A DNA stretch of 64,000 bases. Origin: Gluconobacter cadivus (GTDB taxonomy: Bacteria > Pseudomonadota > Alphaproteobacteria > Acetobacterales > Acetobacteraceae). Every line of letters begins with the position of its first letter. The first letter of the stretch is position 1. A program made the position numbers and the translations under genes. The DNA is taken from contig NZ_JABCQI010000009.1 in assembly GCF_015244745.1 (NCBI RefSeq), positions 1-64,000 of the forward strand, read 5' to 3'. Of this stretch, positions 33,915 to 41,845 are shown in pieces. Below the pieces are notes generated by a model, which saw only the letters and a list, made by a program, of their open reading frames with translations, was not told where the DNA came from and did no database searches.

Positions 33915-35294
33915 ATGAGCATTGATAATTTTCCGGTTCAGCTTCAGGCCGCCATTCAGCAGGGTTTTCTGGCCCGCGAGTTCGAAAATGGTCTGAAATC
34001 CCGTCTGGGCTTCCGCCAGGTTGCCGATCGCGAAGTGTTTCCGAACGCCATTGGTGAGACGCTGACGAAAACACGCAAGAGCCTTAAGGCGCCTGTGACG
34101 ACGCCGCTCAATCCGACGGGGAATACCAATTTCGATAATGGTCTGAGCCCTTCTGGTTGGGCCGTTGAGCAGTATACGCTGTCGATCAACCAGTATGGCG
34201 ATACGATCGACCTGAACATGGTGACCAGTGGCGTGGGGATCGCGTCGCAGTTTCTGGCCAACGCCAACACCAACGGTGTGCAGGCGATGCAGTCTCTCGA
34301 CCGGCTGGCGCGCAATACGCTGTTCGGTGGTGCGCAGAATGGTGTGGGCGGCTATCTGGGCGGTAATACGCGCGTGACGGCGACACTGGGAAGCGCTGGG
34401 AATACCATTTCGGTTGATGACATCCGGGGTTTCCAGTCTGTGATCGTTCATGGTCAGGTGACGGCGCTCAGTGCGACCAATGGTATGACGGTGACGGTGG
34501 GCAGTGATGTTTATACACTTGTCAGCGTGGCGGCTGATGGGACGAATGTGTCTACAGCGCCGGGTGGTGTTTCTGGGCAGATGACGTTCTCGGCTTCAGT
34601 TTCTGTTGCGGATGGGACGGAAGGTCAGGCCGTTGTAGCCTCCACGGCGCCGATGGTGATCCGTCCGAATGGTCGTCTGACGACGGCTGCGTTGCAGACG
34701 GCCAGTGCGAGTGGTTTGGCTGATACGCTGGGCATTCAGCAGGTTCTGGCGGGTGTGGCGACGTTGCGGCGCAACAACGTGCCGATGATTAATGGGGCGT
34801 ATCACTGTTATCTGGATGATCTGCAGCTTCTGTCGCTCTTCCGGGATCCGGATTTCAAACATCTGTATCGTGGCGCTTATGGTTCGGAAGAGTATCGTTC
34901 CGGGCAGGTGATTGAGCTTCTGGGCGTGCGGTTTATTCCGACGACGGAAGCGCCGCAGCAGGCGTCGCTTGGAGCGGGTTCCATTCATCGTGCGCTTCTA
35001 CTGGGGCAGGGTGCTCTGATCGAAGGTGACTGTGCGCTGACGGGGCATTCCGACATTCCGGATGCCGAGCGGGCGCTGATCGAGATGGTGGACAGCGTGG
35101 CGATGGTGACGCGTGAGCCGCTGGATCGACTGCGTCAGATCATCGCGCAGTCCTGGTACTGGATTGGCGGTTTTGCTCTGCCGACCGATGTGACGGCGGA
35201 TATGACGGTCATTCCGACGGCGACGAACAGCTATCTCAAGCGGGGTGTTGTGATCGAGAGCCTTGGTACGGATGCTCTTGGTCTGACGTTCTGA
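33915..35294 (+). CDS. Major capsid protein
   Basis: A 459-residue capsid candidate. ATG 33915 (MSIDNFPVQLQ) starts the conserved part; the frame extends to 33873. N-terminal FLAREFENGLKSRLGFR and GETLTKTRKSLKAPVTTPL, then QYTLSINQYGDTIDLN and LDRLARNTLFGGAQN, fit HK97-type capsid proteins of the N4-gp56 or related class. Residues about 165-240 form an inserted beta-rich domain (VTALSATNGMTVTVGSDVYT) like the I-domains of some capsids. The C-terminal part contains PTDVTADMTVIPTATNSYLK. A hairpin terminator follows. Confidence 0.82.
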   Translation: MSIDNFPVQLQAAIQQGFLAREFENGLKSRLGFRQVADREVFPNAIGETLTKTRKSLKAPVTTPLNPTGNTNFDNGLSPSGWAVEQYTLSINQYGDTIDLNMVTSGVGIASQFLANANTNGVQAMQSLDRLARNTLFGGAQNGVGGYLGGNTRVTATLGSAGNTISVDDIRGFQSVIVHGQVTALSATNGMTVTVGSDVYTLVSVAADGTNVSTAPGGVSGQMTFSASVSVADGTEGQAVVASTAPMVIRPNGRLTTAALQTASASGLADTLGIQQVLAGVATLRRNNVPMINGAYHCYLDDLQLLSLFRDPDFKHLYRGAYGSEEYRSGQVIELLGVRFIPTTEAPQQASLGAGSIHRALLLGQGALIEGDCALTGHSDIPDAERALIEMVDSVAMVTREPLDRLRQIIAQSWYWIGGFALPTDVTADMTVIPTATNSYLKRGVVIESLGTDALGLTF

Positions 35295-35303
35295 CCTATT
35301 TCC

Positions 35304-35334
35304 GGCCCCTGTCTTTGAGGCCGGGGCCTTTCTT
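35304..35334 (+). terminator. Terminator/attenuator after the capsid gene
   Basis: GGCCCC at 35304-35309 pairs with GGGGCC at 35323-35328, followed by TTTCTT. An alternative, overlapping stem pairs the CCGGCC and GGCCGG parts. It begins 9 nt after the capsid stop and probably reduces downstream expression relative to the capsid. Confidence 0.7.
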
Positions 35335-35348
35335 GCGAGGGGAATGAC

Positions 35349-35750
35349 ATGTCCGGAACGGTTGGTTTATCGACGGATATTCTCTCGGAAGGAGAGAAAA
35401 TGGATATCCGACGGTTCTGTGGGTATCCCGCGATCGGATCGCGGGAAGGAAACCAGGAATCATGGCGTTTCTTCCAGGTGGAAGGCGCGCTGGAATGGCG
35501 GATGAATTATCTGTCTGCGGCGGAGTTGCAGCAGATCCGGCTTTATCTGTCGCAGCTTTATCCGCTCGAAACCGCAATCACGGCGTCGTCGGACAATCTG
35601 GATACGGCGCGGGCGGCGAGTTGGTATCACAATGGTCGCGAAGTGCAGGACCGGATGATGTTGTTTACGTTGTGGCGTCGTCGTTTGTGTGCGTTTCTGG
35701 GTGTGACGGGTGGACTGGAACTGCAGGACGGCCGGGCAATCGTGGTTTGA
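35349..35750 (+). CDS. Head-tail connector candidate
   Basis: A 133-residue soluble protein between capsid and sheath genes. It has LSTDILSEGEKMDIRRFCGY, a WRFFQVEGALEWRMNYLSAAE helix-rich region and a C-terminus with DRMMLFTLWRRRLCAFLGV. These features and position fit connector or head-completion proteins that plug the portal. GAGGGG precedes the ATG. No closer family assignment was possible. Confidence 0.65.
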   Translation: MSGTVGLSTDILSEGEKMDIRRFCGYPAIGSREGNQESWRFFQVEGALEWRMNYLSAAELQQIRLYLSQLYPLETAITASSDNLDTARAASWYHNGREVQDRMMLFTLWRRRLCAFLGVTGGLELQDGRAIVV

Positions 35751-35760
35751 GGAGGGCATT

Positions 35761-36360
35761 GTGCAGCAGGCAATGATCGCAGCCCGACTTTCCAGAGGAT
35801 ATGCCAAAGCGGCGCAGGTTCTGGGAGCTTTGGGCGAGCAGTATCGTCCTTCGAGCGGTCTGTCGCCGATGAGTGTGCTTTATGCGCAGCCGATGCTGGC
35901 TTTCGACGTAGATGCCGGGTTTTCGTTTGAGCGTCCGATTGGATGGGGGATTCCGACGGAATATGTGCTGACGGATCGCCGGGATGATACGCAGGTGGGC
36001 GATATTCTTGCTGCGAGTGGTCGGACGTATTTCGTAGCATCCGTAGAGCCTCTGCGGCCGCCGCTATGTGTGGTGTGTAGCCGGACCGTGTCGGTGAGCG
36101 GTGTTACAGGAGTGGTGCAGACGCTCGTATCGGACTGTCCGGCGGCTATTATCATGCGGGCGAAGGGGGAATCTTCGGGAAGTGGTGTTCCGGGGGCGAC
36201 ACGGCCGGGCCAGTCCGTAATGTATCTTCCGCTTCTGCCGGGAGTTGTTCTGACGCCTTATATGACGGTTACGACCGATTTGGGGACGACCTATACGGTC
36301 AATGCGGTGGAAACATCCGGGTTCGGTATTCGGTGCACCATGTCGTTTCAGCAGGTCTGA
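35761..36360 (+). CDS. Phage head-tail joining or neck protein
   Basis: A 199-residue protein whose start is GTG 35761 after GGAGGGC; the frame runs further upstream to 35710, inside the previous gene. It carries QVLGALGEQYRPSSGLSPMS, VGDILAASGRTYFVASVEPL and a beta-rich C-terminus ending MSFQQV. The composition suggests a beta-barrel neck or joining protein. It lies 10 nt after the preceding gene and 12 nt before the next. Confidence 0.6.
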   Translation: MQQAMIAARLSRGYAKAAQVLGALGEQYRPSSGLSPMSVLYAQPMLAFDVDAGFSFERPIGWGIPTEYVLTDRRDDTQVGDILAASGRTYFVASVEPLRPPLCVVCSRTVSVSGVTGVVQTLVSDCPAAIIMRAKGESSGSGVPGATRPGQSVMYLPLLPGVVLTPYMTVTTDLGTTYTVNAVETSGFGIRCTMSFQQV

Positions 36361-36372
36361 GGAGGGAGAAGA

Positions 36373-37359
36373 ATGACGGATGCCTCCAAAGTCGGGCTGG
36401 CGCTCGCCTATAACTGCGCGCAGGTTCTTTATCCGCAGGGGCTGTCGGGTGTTTCTGTGACAGGGCGGCAGGTGGTGTTGCGGCGGGGATGGCTTTTGCC
36501 GAGCGATCTTTTTACAGCTCAGAATATTCGCAACAATATCGATTTCGTAACCGTTACAATGGCGTCGCGGAAAATGCCGGAATGGGCGGAACCACTGGGG
36601 CGCCCTTGGCGGGTGCAGCAAAAGGTTGAGCCTACGGTCGGAGTTGTTGTGACGGATGGGACGGTTGAGATCGTTTTTTCCGGTACTGCGACGCCGGCGG
36701 GAGTGGTGGCGGTCTGGCTGGATGATATGCCACAGGGAGGGGAACCTTCTGCGGCTTATGCGGTGACGGCTCAGGATACGCCCGAGACGGTTGCTGCGGC
36801 TTTGGCGGCGGCTTTGACTGGCGGTGTGACGAATGGTGCGGTTGTCAGTGTGTCGGGGCGGGTTCTGAATGGTTATGCCGGTGGCTATGGCCAGTCGGTG
36901 CGGGTGACGCGACGGCAGGCGCAGCTCTATCGGGTTTCGATCTGGACAGCGGATGCGACGGCGCGCGAGACGCTCGCATCTGTTCTGGATACCGCGCTGG
37001 CGGAGCAGAGCTGGATCAGCACTCTGGACGGGAGGGAAGCTCAGCTTCGCTTTCAGAGTGTGGAAGATGTCGACACGATGCAGAATGAGGCGTTGTATCG
37101 GCGGGATTATTTCTATGAGCTGGTATTCGATACCCTGCAGGTGCAGTGGGCGTCCGAAATGCTGTGCGGGATTGGAAACCTGTCCGCAGGGGAGGGGCTT
37201 TCGGCATCTTTCGGCGTTCTGGCACCCGGGGTGGCTAATCAGACGGTGACGGCGGCTCTGGAGGCCATGCAGGCTGTGGTTGCGGCGCAGGCGGTGGCTT
37301 CGGCTTATCCGGGCCTGAGCGTCGACCGTTTCGGGACGGTGGTTGCGCTCGGCAGCTGA
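36373..37359 (+). CDS. Phage structural protein, tail completion region
   Basis: A 328-residue protein with no firm family. The first third (SKVGLALAYNCAQVLYPQGL, TGRQVVLRRGWLLPSDL) is compact. A middle section rich in Ala/Val/Gly contains DTPETVAAALAAALTGGVTN, a pattern seen in tail-terminator or tail-completion proteins. The last part has YRRDYFYELVFDTLQVQWAS. It is the last gene before the terminator that separates head genes from tail genes. Confidence 0.55.
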   Translation: MTDASKVGLALAYNCAQVLYPQGLSGVSVTGRQVVLRRGWLLPSDLFTAQNIRNNIDFVTVTMASRKMPEWAEPLGRPWRVQQKVEPTVGVVVTDGTVEIVFSGTATPAGVVAVWLDDMPQGGEPSAAYAVTAQDTPETVAAALAAALTGGVTNGAVVSVSGRVLNGYAGGYGQSVRVTRRQAQLYRVSIWTADATARETLASVLDTALAEQSWISTLDGREAQLRFQSVEDVDTMQNEALYRRDYFYELVFDTLQVQWASEMLCGIGNLSAGEGLSASFGVLAPGVANQTVTAALEAMQAVVAAQAVASAYPGLSVDRFGTVVALGS

Positions 37360-37397
37360 CGCAGAAGCTGGGTCATAAAAGCTGAAATTTCATCAGG

Positions 37398-37430
37398 AAA
37401 GCGGGTGGCCTTCATGGAGGTGCCCGCTTT
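37398..37430 (+). terminator. Terminator between head and tail genes
   Basis: AAAGCGGG at 37398-37405 pairs with CCCGCTTT at 37423-37430, with CCT/AGG extending the stem inside. A following TTT is part of the stem, then CTGCATTTTG. It lies 39-71 nt after the previous stop. It overlaps the upstream extension of the sheath frame, which shows that the sheath start is 37456, not 37405. Confidence 0.78.
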
Positions 37431-37455
37431 CTGCATTTTGGAGAGCGATCCGGGG

Positions 37456-38943
37456 ATGTCTCTGGTCTATCAGGCGGGAACGCTGAACACCACGGCACTG
37501 ACCGTGCCAAATCTTTATGTGCAGATTGCCCAGCCGCAGACGCTGGCCCTTTCGGGCGTATCGTCTTCGGTGTTGGGGATTGTGGGAACCGCTGGCTGGG
37601 GGCCGGTGGGGATGCCGCTGCCGATCGGAGGCATGAGCGATTATGTCGCGGCGTTTGGGGGTAAGCAGAACAAGACGACCGATGCGGGTCTGGCGGTCAA
37701 TATTGCTGTCATGCAGGGAGCGTCGACGTTCGTGGTTGTTCGGGTGACGGACGGAACGGATGTGGCGGCTTCCGGTACGCTTGACGGGGTGACGATTCAG
37801 GCTGTCTGCACTGGAAGTGCGGGTAATGGCATTGTTGCCGCAGTGACGGCTACGGGGTCCGGCTATGCGCTGGCGGTGACGCATGCCGAGCTGGGTTCAA
37901 GGACTTATGCCGGTGCGGACTGGTCCGGGATTGCCGCTGCTGTGGCGCAGGATCTGAGTGCGCTCGTGAAGGTTGTGTTGCCGGAAACGGTTCCGGCTGT
38001 GGCTGCTGCGAGTGTGACGCTTTCAGGCGGCACGGATGGTGGTGTTCCGACCACGGCGCAGTTCCTAGGGCAGGATAGCACAGTCCGGACGGGCATGTAT
38101 GCGCTGCGTGGGCAGGGATGTGCCGTCGGGCTGCTACATGGTGTGTCGGACAGTACGTCCTATACGGCGCAGGCAGCTTTTGGGACGTCCGAGGGGGTCT
38201 ATATGATCGCCGTGGGTCCCGCCGCGGATACGGTGACGAACGCGATTGCGGTCAAGGCATCAAGTGGTCTGGATGCGACGTCGGTCAAGCTCATGTTTGG
38301 GGACTGGCTGTGGTGGGATGATGACAGCAATGGTGTGATCCTTGTGAGTCCGCAGGCATTTGCGGGTGGCAGGCTGGCCGCGCTTTCACCTGAACAGTCC
38401 AGTCTGAACAAAGCGCTGTCGGGGGTTGTGGGAAGCCAGAAGGCCGGTCTGACGGGAAGCAGTGCGACGTATTCCACGGCGGAACTGTCCGTGCTGTTTA
38501 CGGCTGGAATTGACGTGATCTGCAATCCGGCGCCGGGCGGAAGTTACTGGGCGGTACGGTGTGGGCATAATTCGTCCAGCAAGAGTACCATGAATGGCGA
38601 CAACTACACGCGTCTGACGAACTATATTGCGTCTTCGCTTGCGGGGGGCATGGGTGGTTATGTCGGCGAGGTCATTAACGACACGCTGTTCAGTGATATT
38701 CGCTCGACGCTACTGGGCTTTTTGTCGTCTCTGCTGTCTCAGGGTATTCTGGGCGTCCAGAATGGTGAATTACCCTACAGTGTGGTTTGTGATTCGAGCA
38801 ATAATCCGCAATCCCGCACGGCGCTCGGGTATGTGCAGGCGGATGTGGCTGTTCGATATCAGGGCATCAACGAGAAATTCATTGTCAATCTGCAGGGTGG
38901 CGCGTCTGTCACTGTATCGTCTGCTTCGGGGAGTGTCGGCTAA
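37456..38943 (+). CDS. Contractile tail sheath protein
   Basis: A 495-residue sheath protein, the clearest sign of a myovirus-type tail. The N-terminal domain has VSSSVLGIVGTAGWGPVGMPL, the middle AVKASSGLDATSVKLMFGDW and VILVSPQAFAGGR, and the conserved C-terminal sheath block contains AGIDVICNPAPGGSYWAVRC with NDTLFSDIRSTLLGFLSSLL and GYVQADVAVRYQGINEKFIV. ATG 37456 is chosen because the earlier GTG 37405 lies within the terminator. The gene is followed directly by the tube gene. Confidence 0.92.
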   Translation: MSLVYQAGTLNTTALTVPNLYVQIAQPQTLALSGVSSSVLGIVGTAGWGPVGMPLPIGGMSDYVAAFGGKQNKTTDAGLAVNIAVMQGASTFVVVRVTDGTDVAASGTLDGVTIQAVCTGSAGNGIVAAVTATGSGYALAVTHAELGSRTYAGADWSGIAAAVAQDLSALVKVVLPETVPAVAAASVTLSGGTDGGVPTTAQFLGQDSTVRTGMYALRGQGCAVGLLHGVSDSTSYTAQAAFGTSEGVYMIAVGPAADTVTNAIAVKASSGLDATSVKLMFGDWLWWDDDSNGVILVSPQAFAGGRLAALSPEQSSLNKALSGVVGSQKAGLTGSSATYSTAELSVLFTAGIDVICNPAPGGSYWAVRCGHNSSSKSTMNGDNYTRLTNYIASSLAGGMGGYVGEVINDTLFSDIRSTLLGFLSSLLSQGILGVQNGELPYSVVCDSSNNPQSRTALGYVQADVAVRYQGINEKFIVNLQGGASVTVSSASGSVG

Positions 38944-39369
38944 ATGGCAAATCCATATAGCATTGGCCGGGATTGCCGGATTACGGTTCTGTGGAATGGC
39001 CAGCGGGTTGATCTGAGGGATGTGACGTCTTTCAGTGCGGCTCAGGAAACGCATGCTCTGCGTGCCAACCCGCTGAATGGTGTTCCTCTGGAATTCAATG
39101 TTCCGAATGGCTGGCGGGGAGCGTTCCAGATTGCCCGCGCCAATGCGGCGCTGGACAATCTGGTCGCGGCTGTGGAAGCAGCCTACTGGAATGCGGGGAC
39201 GGTCGGAAGCGGGACGATCTACCAGTACGTTACGGAGCCGGATGGTTCGACGAGCACATGGGAGTTCAGTAATGTGTCCATGCAGTTGAAAAGTGATCCC
39301 TGGCAGGCGGATCACATGATCCATCAGACGGTCCAGTTCTTTGCTTCTACGAGGACCAAGATTTCGTGA
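38944..39369 (+). CDS. Tail tube protein
   Basis: A 141-residue tube protein, encoded straight after the sheath as in all contractile phages. It reads NPYSIGRDCRITVLWNGQRV early, the middle GAFQIARANAALDNLVAAVE helix and EPDGSTSTWEFSNVSMQL, then ADHMIHQTVQFFAS, consistent with the beta-barrel plus helix of tail tube subunits. It overlaps the chaperone gene by GTGA. Confidence 0.88.
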   Translation: MANPYSIGRDCRITVLWNGQRVDLRDVTSFSAAQETHALRANPLNGVPLEFNVPNGWRGAFQIARANAALDNLVAAVEAAYWNAGTVGSGTIYQYVTEPDGSTSTWEFSNVSMQLKSDPWQADHMIHQTVQFFASTRTKIS

Positions 39370-39683
39370 GTAATTTTCCGCAGGAAATTGTTCTGTCAGA
39401 TAAGCGCCGTCTGACGTTGCGCGAGATTGATCCGGCGGACATGCTGGATCTGATTGAAGCGGCGGGAAGTGCGATCAATGGGGCTTCAGCGTCTGCGTGG
39501 CTGGGCTACGCGGAAATGATCTGTTCCGTGACGGCGATTGATGGTGTGCCGGTTCAGATGCCGCAGAGCAAGGATGAGATCCGGGATCTTGCGCGGCGTG
39601 TCGGAAAATCTGGGATTGCTGCGCTGACGCCGCTTTTTGAACGTGATGCGGATGAGGATATCCGGGACGTCGCAAAAAACTGA
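39366..39683 (+). CDS. Tail assembly chaperone, short form (gpG-like)
   Basis: A 105-residue acidic protein with GTG start, rich in helix (REIDPADMLDLIEAAGSAIN, KDEIRDLARRVGKSG). It sits in the place of lambda G, T4 or P2 E, which are tail assembly chaperones, between the tube gene and the tape-measure region. Its last three codons, GCA AAA AAC, carry the slippery heptamer A-AAA-AAC just before the TGA stop, so a longer fusion form is expected. Confidence 0.85.
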   Translation: MSNFPQEIVLSDKRRLTLREIDPADMLDLIEAAGSAINGASASAWLGYAEMICSVTAIDGVPVQMPQSKDEIRDLARRVGKSGIAALTPLFERDADEDIRDVAKN

Positions 39684-39853
39684 GTCGGCACTCCGGGTTT
39701 CAGGAGATGCTTTATCTTCTGGATCACGGGGTGCCGTGGGATGTTTTGCGGGGGTGGTCAGGGGCGCGGCGTCTGGCCGCGTGTGTCATTACCGGTGAAC
39801 GGGAAGGACACTGTTTTGACTGGGAAATGATGCGGTATCAGGGAGAGATATGA
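39366..39853 (+). CDS. Tail assembly chaperone, long form by -1 frameshift (gpGT-like)
   Basis: Slippage of one base back at A-AAA-AAC (39674-39680) moves reading to the frame starting CTG at 39680. That frame stays open to TGA 39851-39853, adding about 57 residues with sensible codon use: LSRHSGFQEMLYLLDHGV, PWDVLRGWSGARRLAACVI and GERE, ending RYQGEI. This G/GT arrangement is a known and conserved feature of long-tailed phages. An internal ATG at 39707 in the new frame has no properly spaced ribosome site, so frameshifting is the better explanation. No stimulatory pseudoknot was established. Confidence 0.78.
39674..39680 (+). promoter_or_regulatory. -1 ribosomal frameshift slippery site A-AAA-AAC
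   Basis: The heptamer matches the X-XXY-YYZ rule with codons AAA-AAC in frame, lies one codon before the stop, and the -1 frame beyond it is open and coding-like. This is the expected signal for making the long tail-chaperone form. Confidence 0.78.
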
Positions 39854-40100
39854 TGCGGGAGAATATCTGGCGGAATATTCTCTTGGTCAGGACATTTTTC
39901 GGTCAGTCTGCCAGAGGGATGCTGCGAAGGGAGACGCCGATTTCGGCCGTGCCGCGTTTGCGGAAATCGGGTTGGGCGAAGACGGCTCATGCCAGAAATC
40001 ATCCGGGGATTGCGGTCAGGATGGCGTATTCCGGAACGCGGGAAACATCCAGTACTCGGAGCGTACCCGGCGCAGGGAAGCCGACTGGGTTGCGAAATGA
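39831..40100 (+). pseudogene. Start-less coding frame in the tape-measure position
   Basis: In the same register as the short chaperone, 39831-40100 is open for 89 codons and ends at TGA 40098. From 39849 it has a high frequency of G in codon position one and an acidic protein-like composition (YDAGEYLAEYSLGQDIFRSV, then RDAAKGDADFGRAAFAEIGLG). No ATG, GTG or usable TTG opens it. Overlapping ATGs at 39850 and 39853 behind AGGGAGAG start a different frame whose product is Arg/Ser-rich and looks like a shadow. Either a +1 shift at ATA-TGA (39848-39853) joins it to the long chaperone, or a one-base mutation has broken a former gene. Confidence 0.5.
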
Positions 40101-40137
40101 GGCGCACTTTTCAAGGCAAAAAGGGGATGAGGTATCG

Positions 40138-40695
40138 ATGCTGCCCTCTTTTTCTGTCAGATCTGTTGTTGCTCTTGCCGGGAACAAGGGGCGGATTAAA
40201 AGGGTATCTACCTTTCCGAATTCTCCGCGGCAGATGTCTCAGCTGCGTGTCAAACAAGATAAAATAGTTTCTAATAAAAAACGTATTAACTTTGTTTTCC
40301 GAAGAACTGTCTCTCCGGAAAGACAATTGGGGTTGCTCGAAAGAATATTCCCTTCAAAGTCTGCGAGGCGTGTTGGGAGTGCTGCATCGTCCGTTGTTCT
40401 TGAGACGATGCGGCGGTCTGGAAACTCCTTGTTTGTGCCGCAAGCTCGGCCTCTCCTTGCGGGGGAGGGGATGTACGGAACGACCGGGCGGGAAGAGAAG
40501 TCGCAGCATGTTTTTTCAGAGGCTCGACCATCCCACAATACTGAAATTGTGAATGATCGTCTGGAGCATGAGGTGAGGAGCGGGGATTTTATATTGGGTC
40601 ATCGTGATGCCCGTCTGGCGGCGCGTCGTTCTGGCGGAGGTGTGGATGAGATCATGCAGCCTCAGTATCCCGGTCGCAGTATCGGATTTTTCTGA
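40138..40695 (+). CDS. Basic 185-residue protein in the tape-measure position
   Basis: The frame from ATG 40138 to 40695 gives a basic, Ser/Arg/Lys-rich protein (RGRIKRVSTFPNSPRQMSQL-like composition) with no membrane helix and no long coiled coil, ending YPGRSIGFF. It is preceded by GGGGATGAGG. The frame reaches back to 39850, but the upstream part seems to be noncoding in this register. A tape-measure protein should be several hundred residues, helical and partly hydrophobic; this is none of those. Function is unknown, and it may be a short or decayed tape-measure relative. Confidence 0.45.
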   Translation: MLPSFSVRSVVALAGNKGRIKRVSTFPNSPRQMSQLRVKQDKIVSNKKRINFVFRRTVSPERQLGLLERIFPSKSARRVGSAASSVVLETMRRSGNSLFVPQARPLLAGEGMYGTTGREEKSQHVFSEARPSHNTEIVNDRLEHEVRSGDFILGHRDARLAARRSGGGVDEIMQPQYPGRSIGFF

Positions 40696-40713
40696 CAGAG
40701 GAGATGTTCCCTG

Positions 40714-41628
40714 ATGGGTATTGGCCTTTCTGACATAGAAAATGCCATTGGCGCTGTGGGGCGTTTGGGGGCGTCGTCGCCTGTCATACTGGGAAGTCTG
40801 GTTCTGACGGGAATTGAGGTTCCGGACACGCTGCAGGTTGGCGGTCGTCAGATGCTGGTTGTGCATCGTTTGCCAGGTGGTGGGCGTGTTGTGGACGCGC
40901 TGGGCAATGATCCGGGGCGGCTGGAACTGCGGGGGCGTTTTCTCGGTCCTGACGCGCAGATGCGCGCGCAGGCAGTCGAGCGCATGCGCATGGCGGGACA
41001 GCAGGTTGCGTTCTCGGCGGCGGGTCTATCCGTACAGGTATGGATTGCGCAGTTTACTTACGTCTATCAGGCGAAGGGGGCTGTCTGTTCCTATAAGCTG
41101 GTGCTTGAGAGACCTCAGGAAACGACGTCCGTTCAGAGTCTGTCGACCCTGTCCGGTTTGTTGGGAGATGACGTCGGGAGTGCTCTCGACAGTTTTTCCG
41201 GGGTTGTTTCGGATGTCGCCGAAGGCGTCTTTACGGCAGCGGGGCAGGTGTCTTCGGTTGTCGGACAGGTGATGCCGCTGGCCAGTCTGGTTGGTGCAGG
41301 TGGTTTTGCTTCGAAAGTTACGGATGCACTGGGGACGGTCAATGGCATGGCGCAGAGTGGGATGAATCTCGCAACCGTTCCCTCCGCGCTGGCGTCTGTT
41401 GCGGGAGGGTTGCAAAATGCGGGAAGTGGTTTGCAGTCCATTATCGTCGGGACGGGACAGAATGTTGAGGCCATCCAGCCGGTCAACAGTGTTTCGCTGA
41501 ATACTCTGGGTCAGAATGCAGCGCTTCTGAGTGCGGCGGCTGATGCGGGAGGGTTGGTCAACCGGTCTGCGGCGAATATTGCGGTGGCTAAGGGGCAGGA
41601 GACGGCTTTGCCGTCCGTTTTCGCATGA
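40714..41628 (+). CDS. Tail hub adaptor, DNA-circulation-N-like
   Basis: A 304-residue protein in the place of Mu gp43 (N) and similar distal-tail hub proteins. The N-terminal domain (PVILGSLVLTGIEVPDTLQV, VVHRLPGGGRVVDALGNDPG, FSAAGLSVQVWIAQFTYVYQ, SYKLVLERPQ) has the spacing of that fold. From residue 140 on it is Ala/Gly/Ser/Val-rich and amphipathic (ASLVGAGGFASKVTDALGTV), a feature also seen in tape-measure proteins. A GAGGAGA site precedes ATG 40714. Confidence 0.65.
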   Translation: MGIGLSDIENAIGAVGRLGASSPVILGSLVLTGIEVPDTLQVGGRQMLVVHRLPGGGRVVDALGNDPGRLELRGRFLGPDAQMRAQAVERMRMAGQQVAFSAAGLSVQVWIAQFTYVYQAKGAVCSYKLVLERPQETTSVQSLSTLSGLLGDDVGSALDSFSGVVSDVAEGVFTAAGQVSSVVGQVMPLASLVGAGGFASKVTDALGTVNGMAQSGMNLATVPSALASVAGGLQNAGSGLQSIIVGTGQNVEAIQPVNSVSLNTLGQNAALLSAAADAGGLVNRSAANIAVAKGQETALPSVFA

Positions 41629-41632
41629 GGGA

Positions 41633-41845
41633 ATGATGCAGGATATTATTGTCAGTGCTGCGGATATTTCCTTGTTTCATGTGGCGGCGCGTGAACTCGG
41701 AGATGCGTCCCAATGGTGGAGAATTGCGCAGGTTAATGGAATGGTTGACCCGGATCTGGGCAGGATTTCTGAGACGGTTGTTCTGAAGGTTCCATCGGTT
41801 GAGCCTGATCTGGTGTCCGGTCTGCCTGATGGAGCATTGGAATGA
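41633..41845 (+). CDS. LysM-like tail protein (gpX-like)
   Basis: A 70-residue protein of the phage tail X type with a LysM-like fold: DIIVSAADISLFHVAARELG, ASQWWRIAQVNGMVDP, ISETVVLKVPSVEPD. Two ATGs (41633 and 41636) follow GAGGGA; either may be used. The frame runs upstream to 41531 without meaning. It overlaps gpD by ATGA. The small LysM proteins attach the hub to the baseplate. Confidence 0.8.
   Translation: MMQDIIVSAADISLFHVAARELGDASQWWRIAQVNGMVDPDLGRISETVVLKVPSVEPDLVSGLPDGALE

Noticed and set aside
37405-37455. Upstream start of the sheath gene (GTG 37405)
   Set aside because: It lies inside a hairpin terminator and has no sheath homology.
39707-39853. Independent small gene starting at ATG 39707 in the -1 frame of the chaperone
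   Set aside because: The AGGAG directly abuts the ATG without spacing; frameshifting at the heptamer explains the frame better.
39850-40137. N-terminal extension of the 281-codon frame (ATG 39850)
   Set aside because: Composition is Arg/Ser-rich with poor codon-position bias, while the other register here is coding-like; taken as a shadow in spite of a good ribosome site, and the protein was started at 40138.
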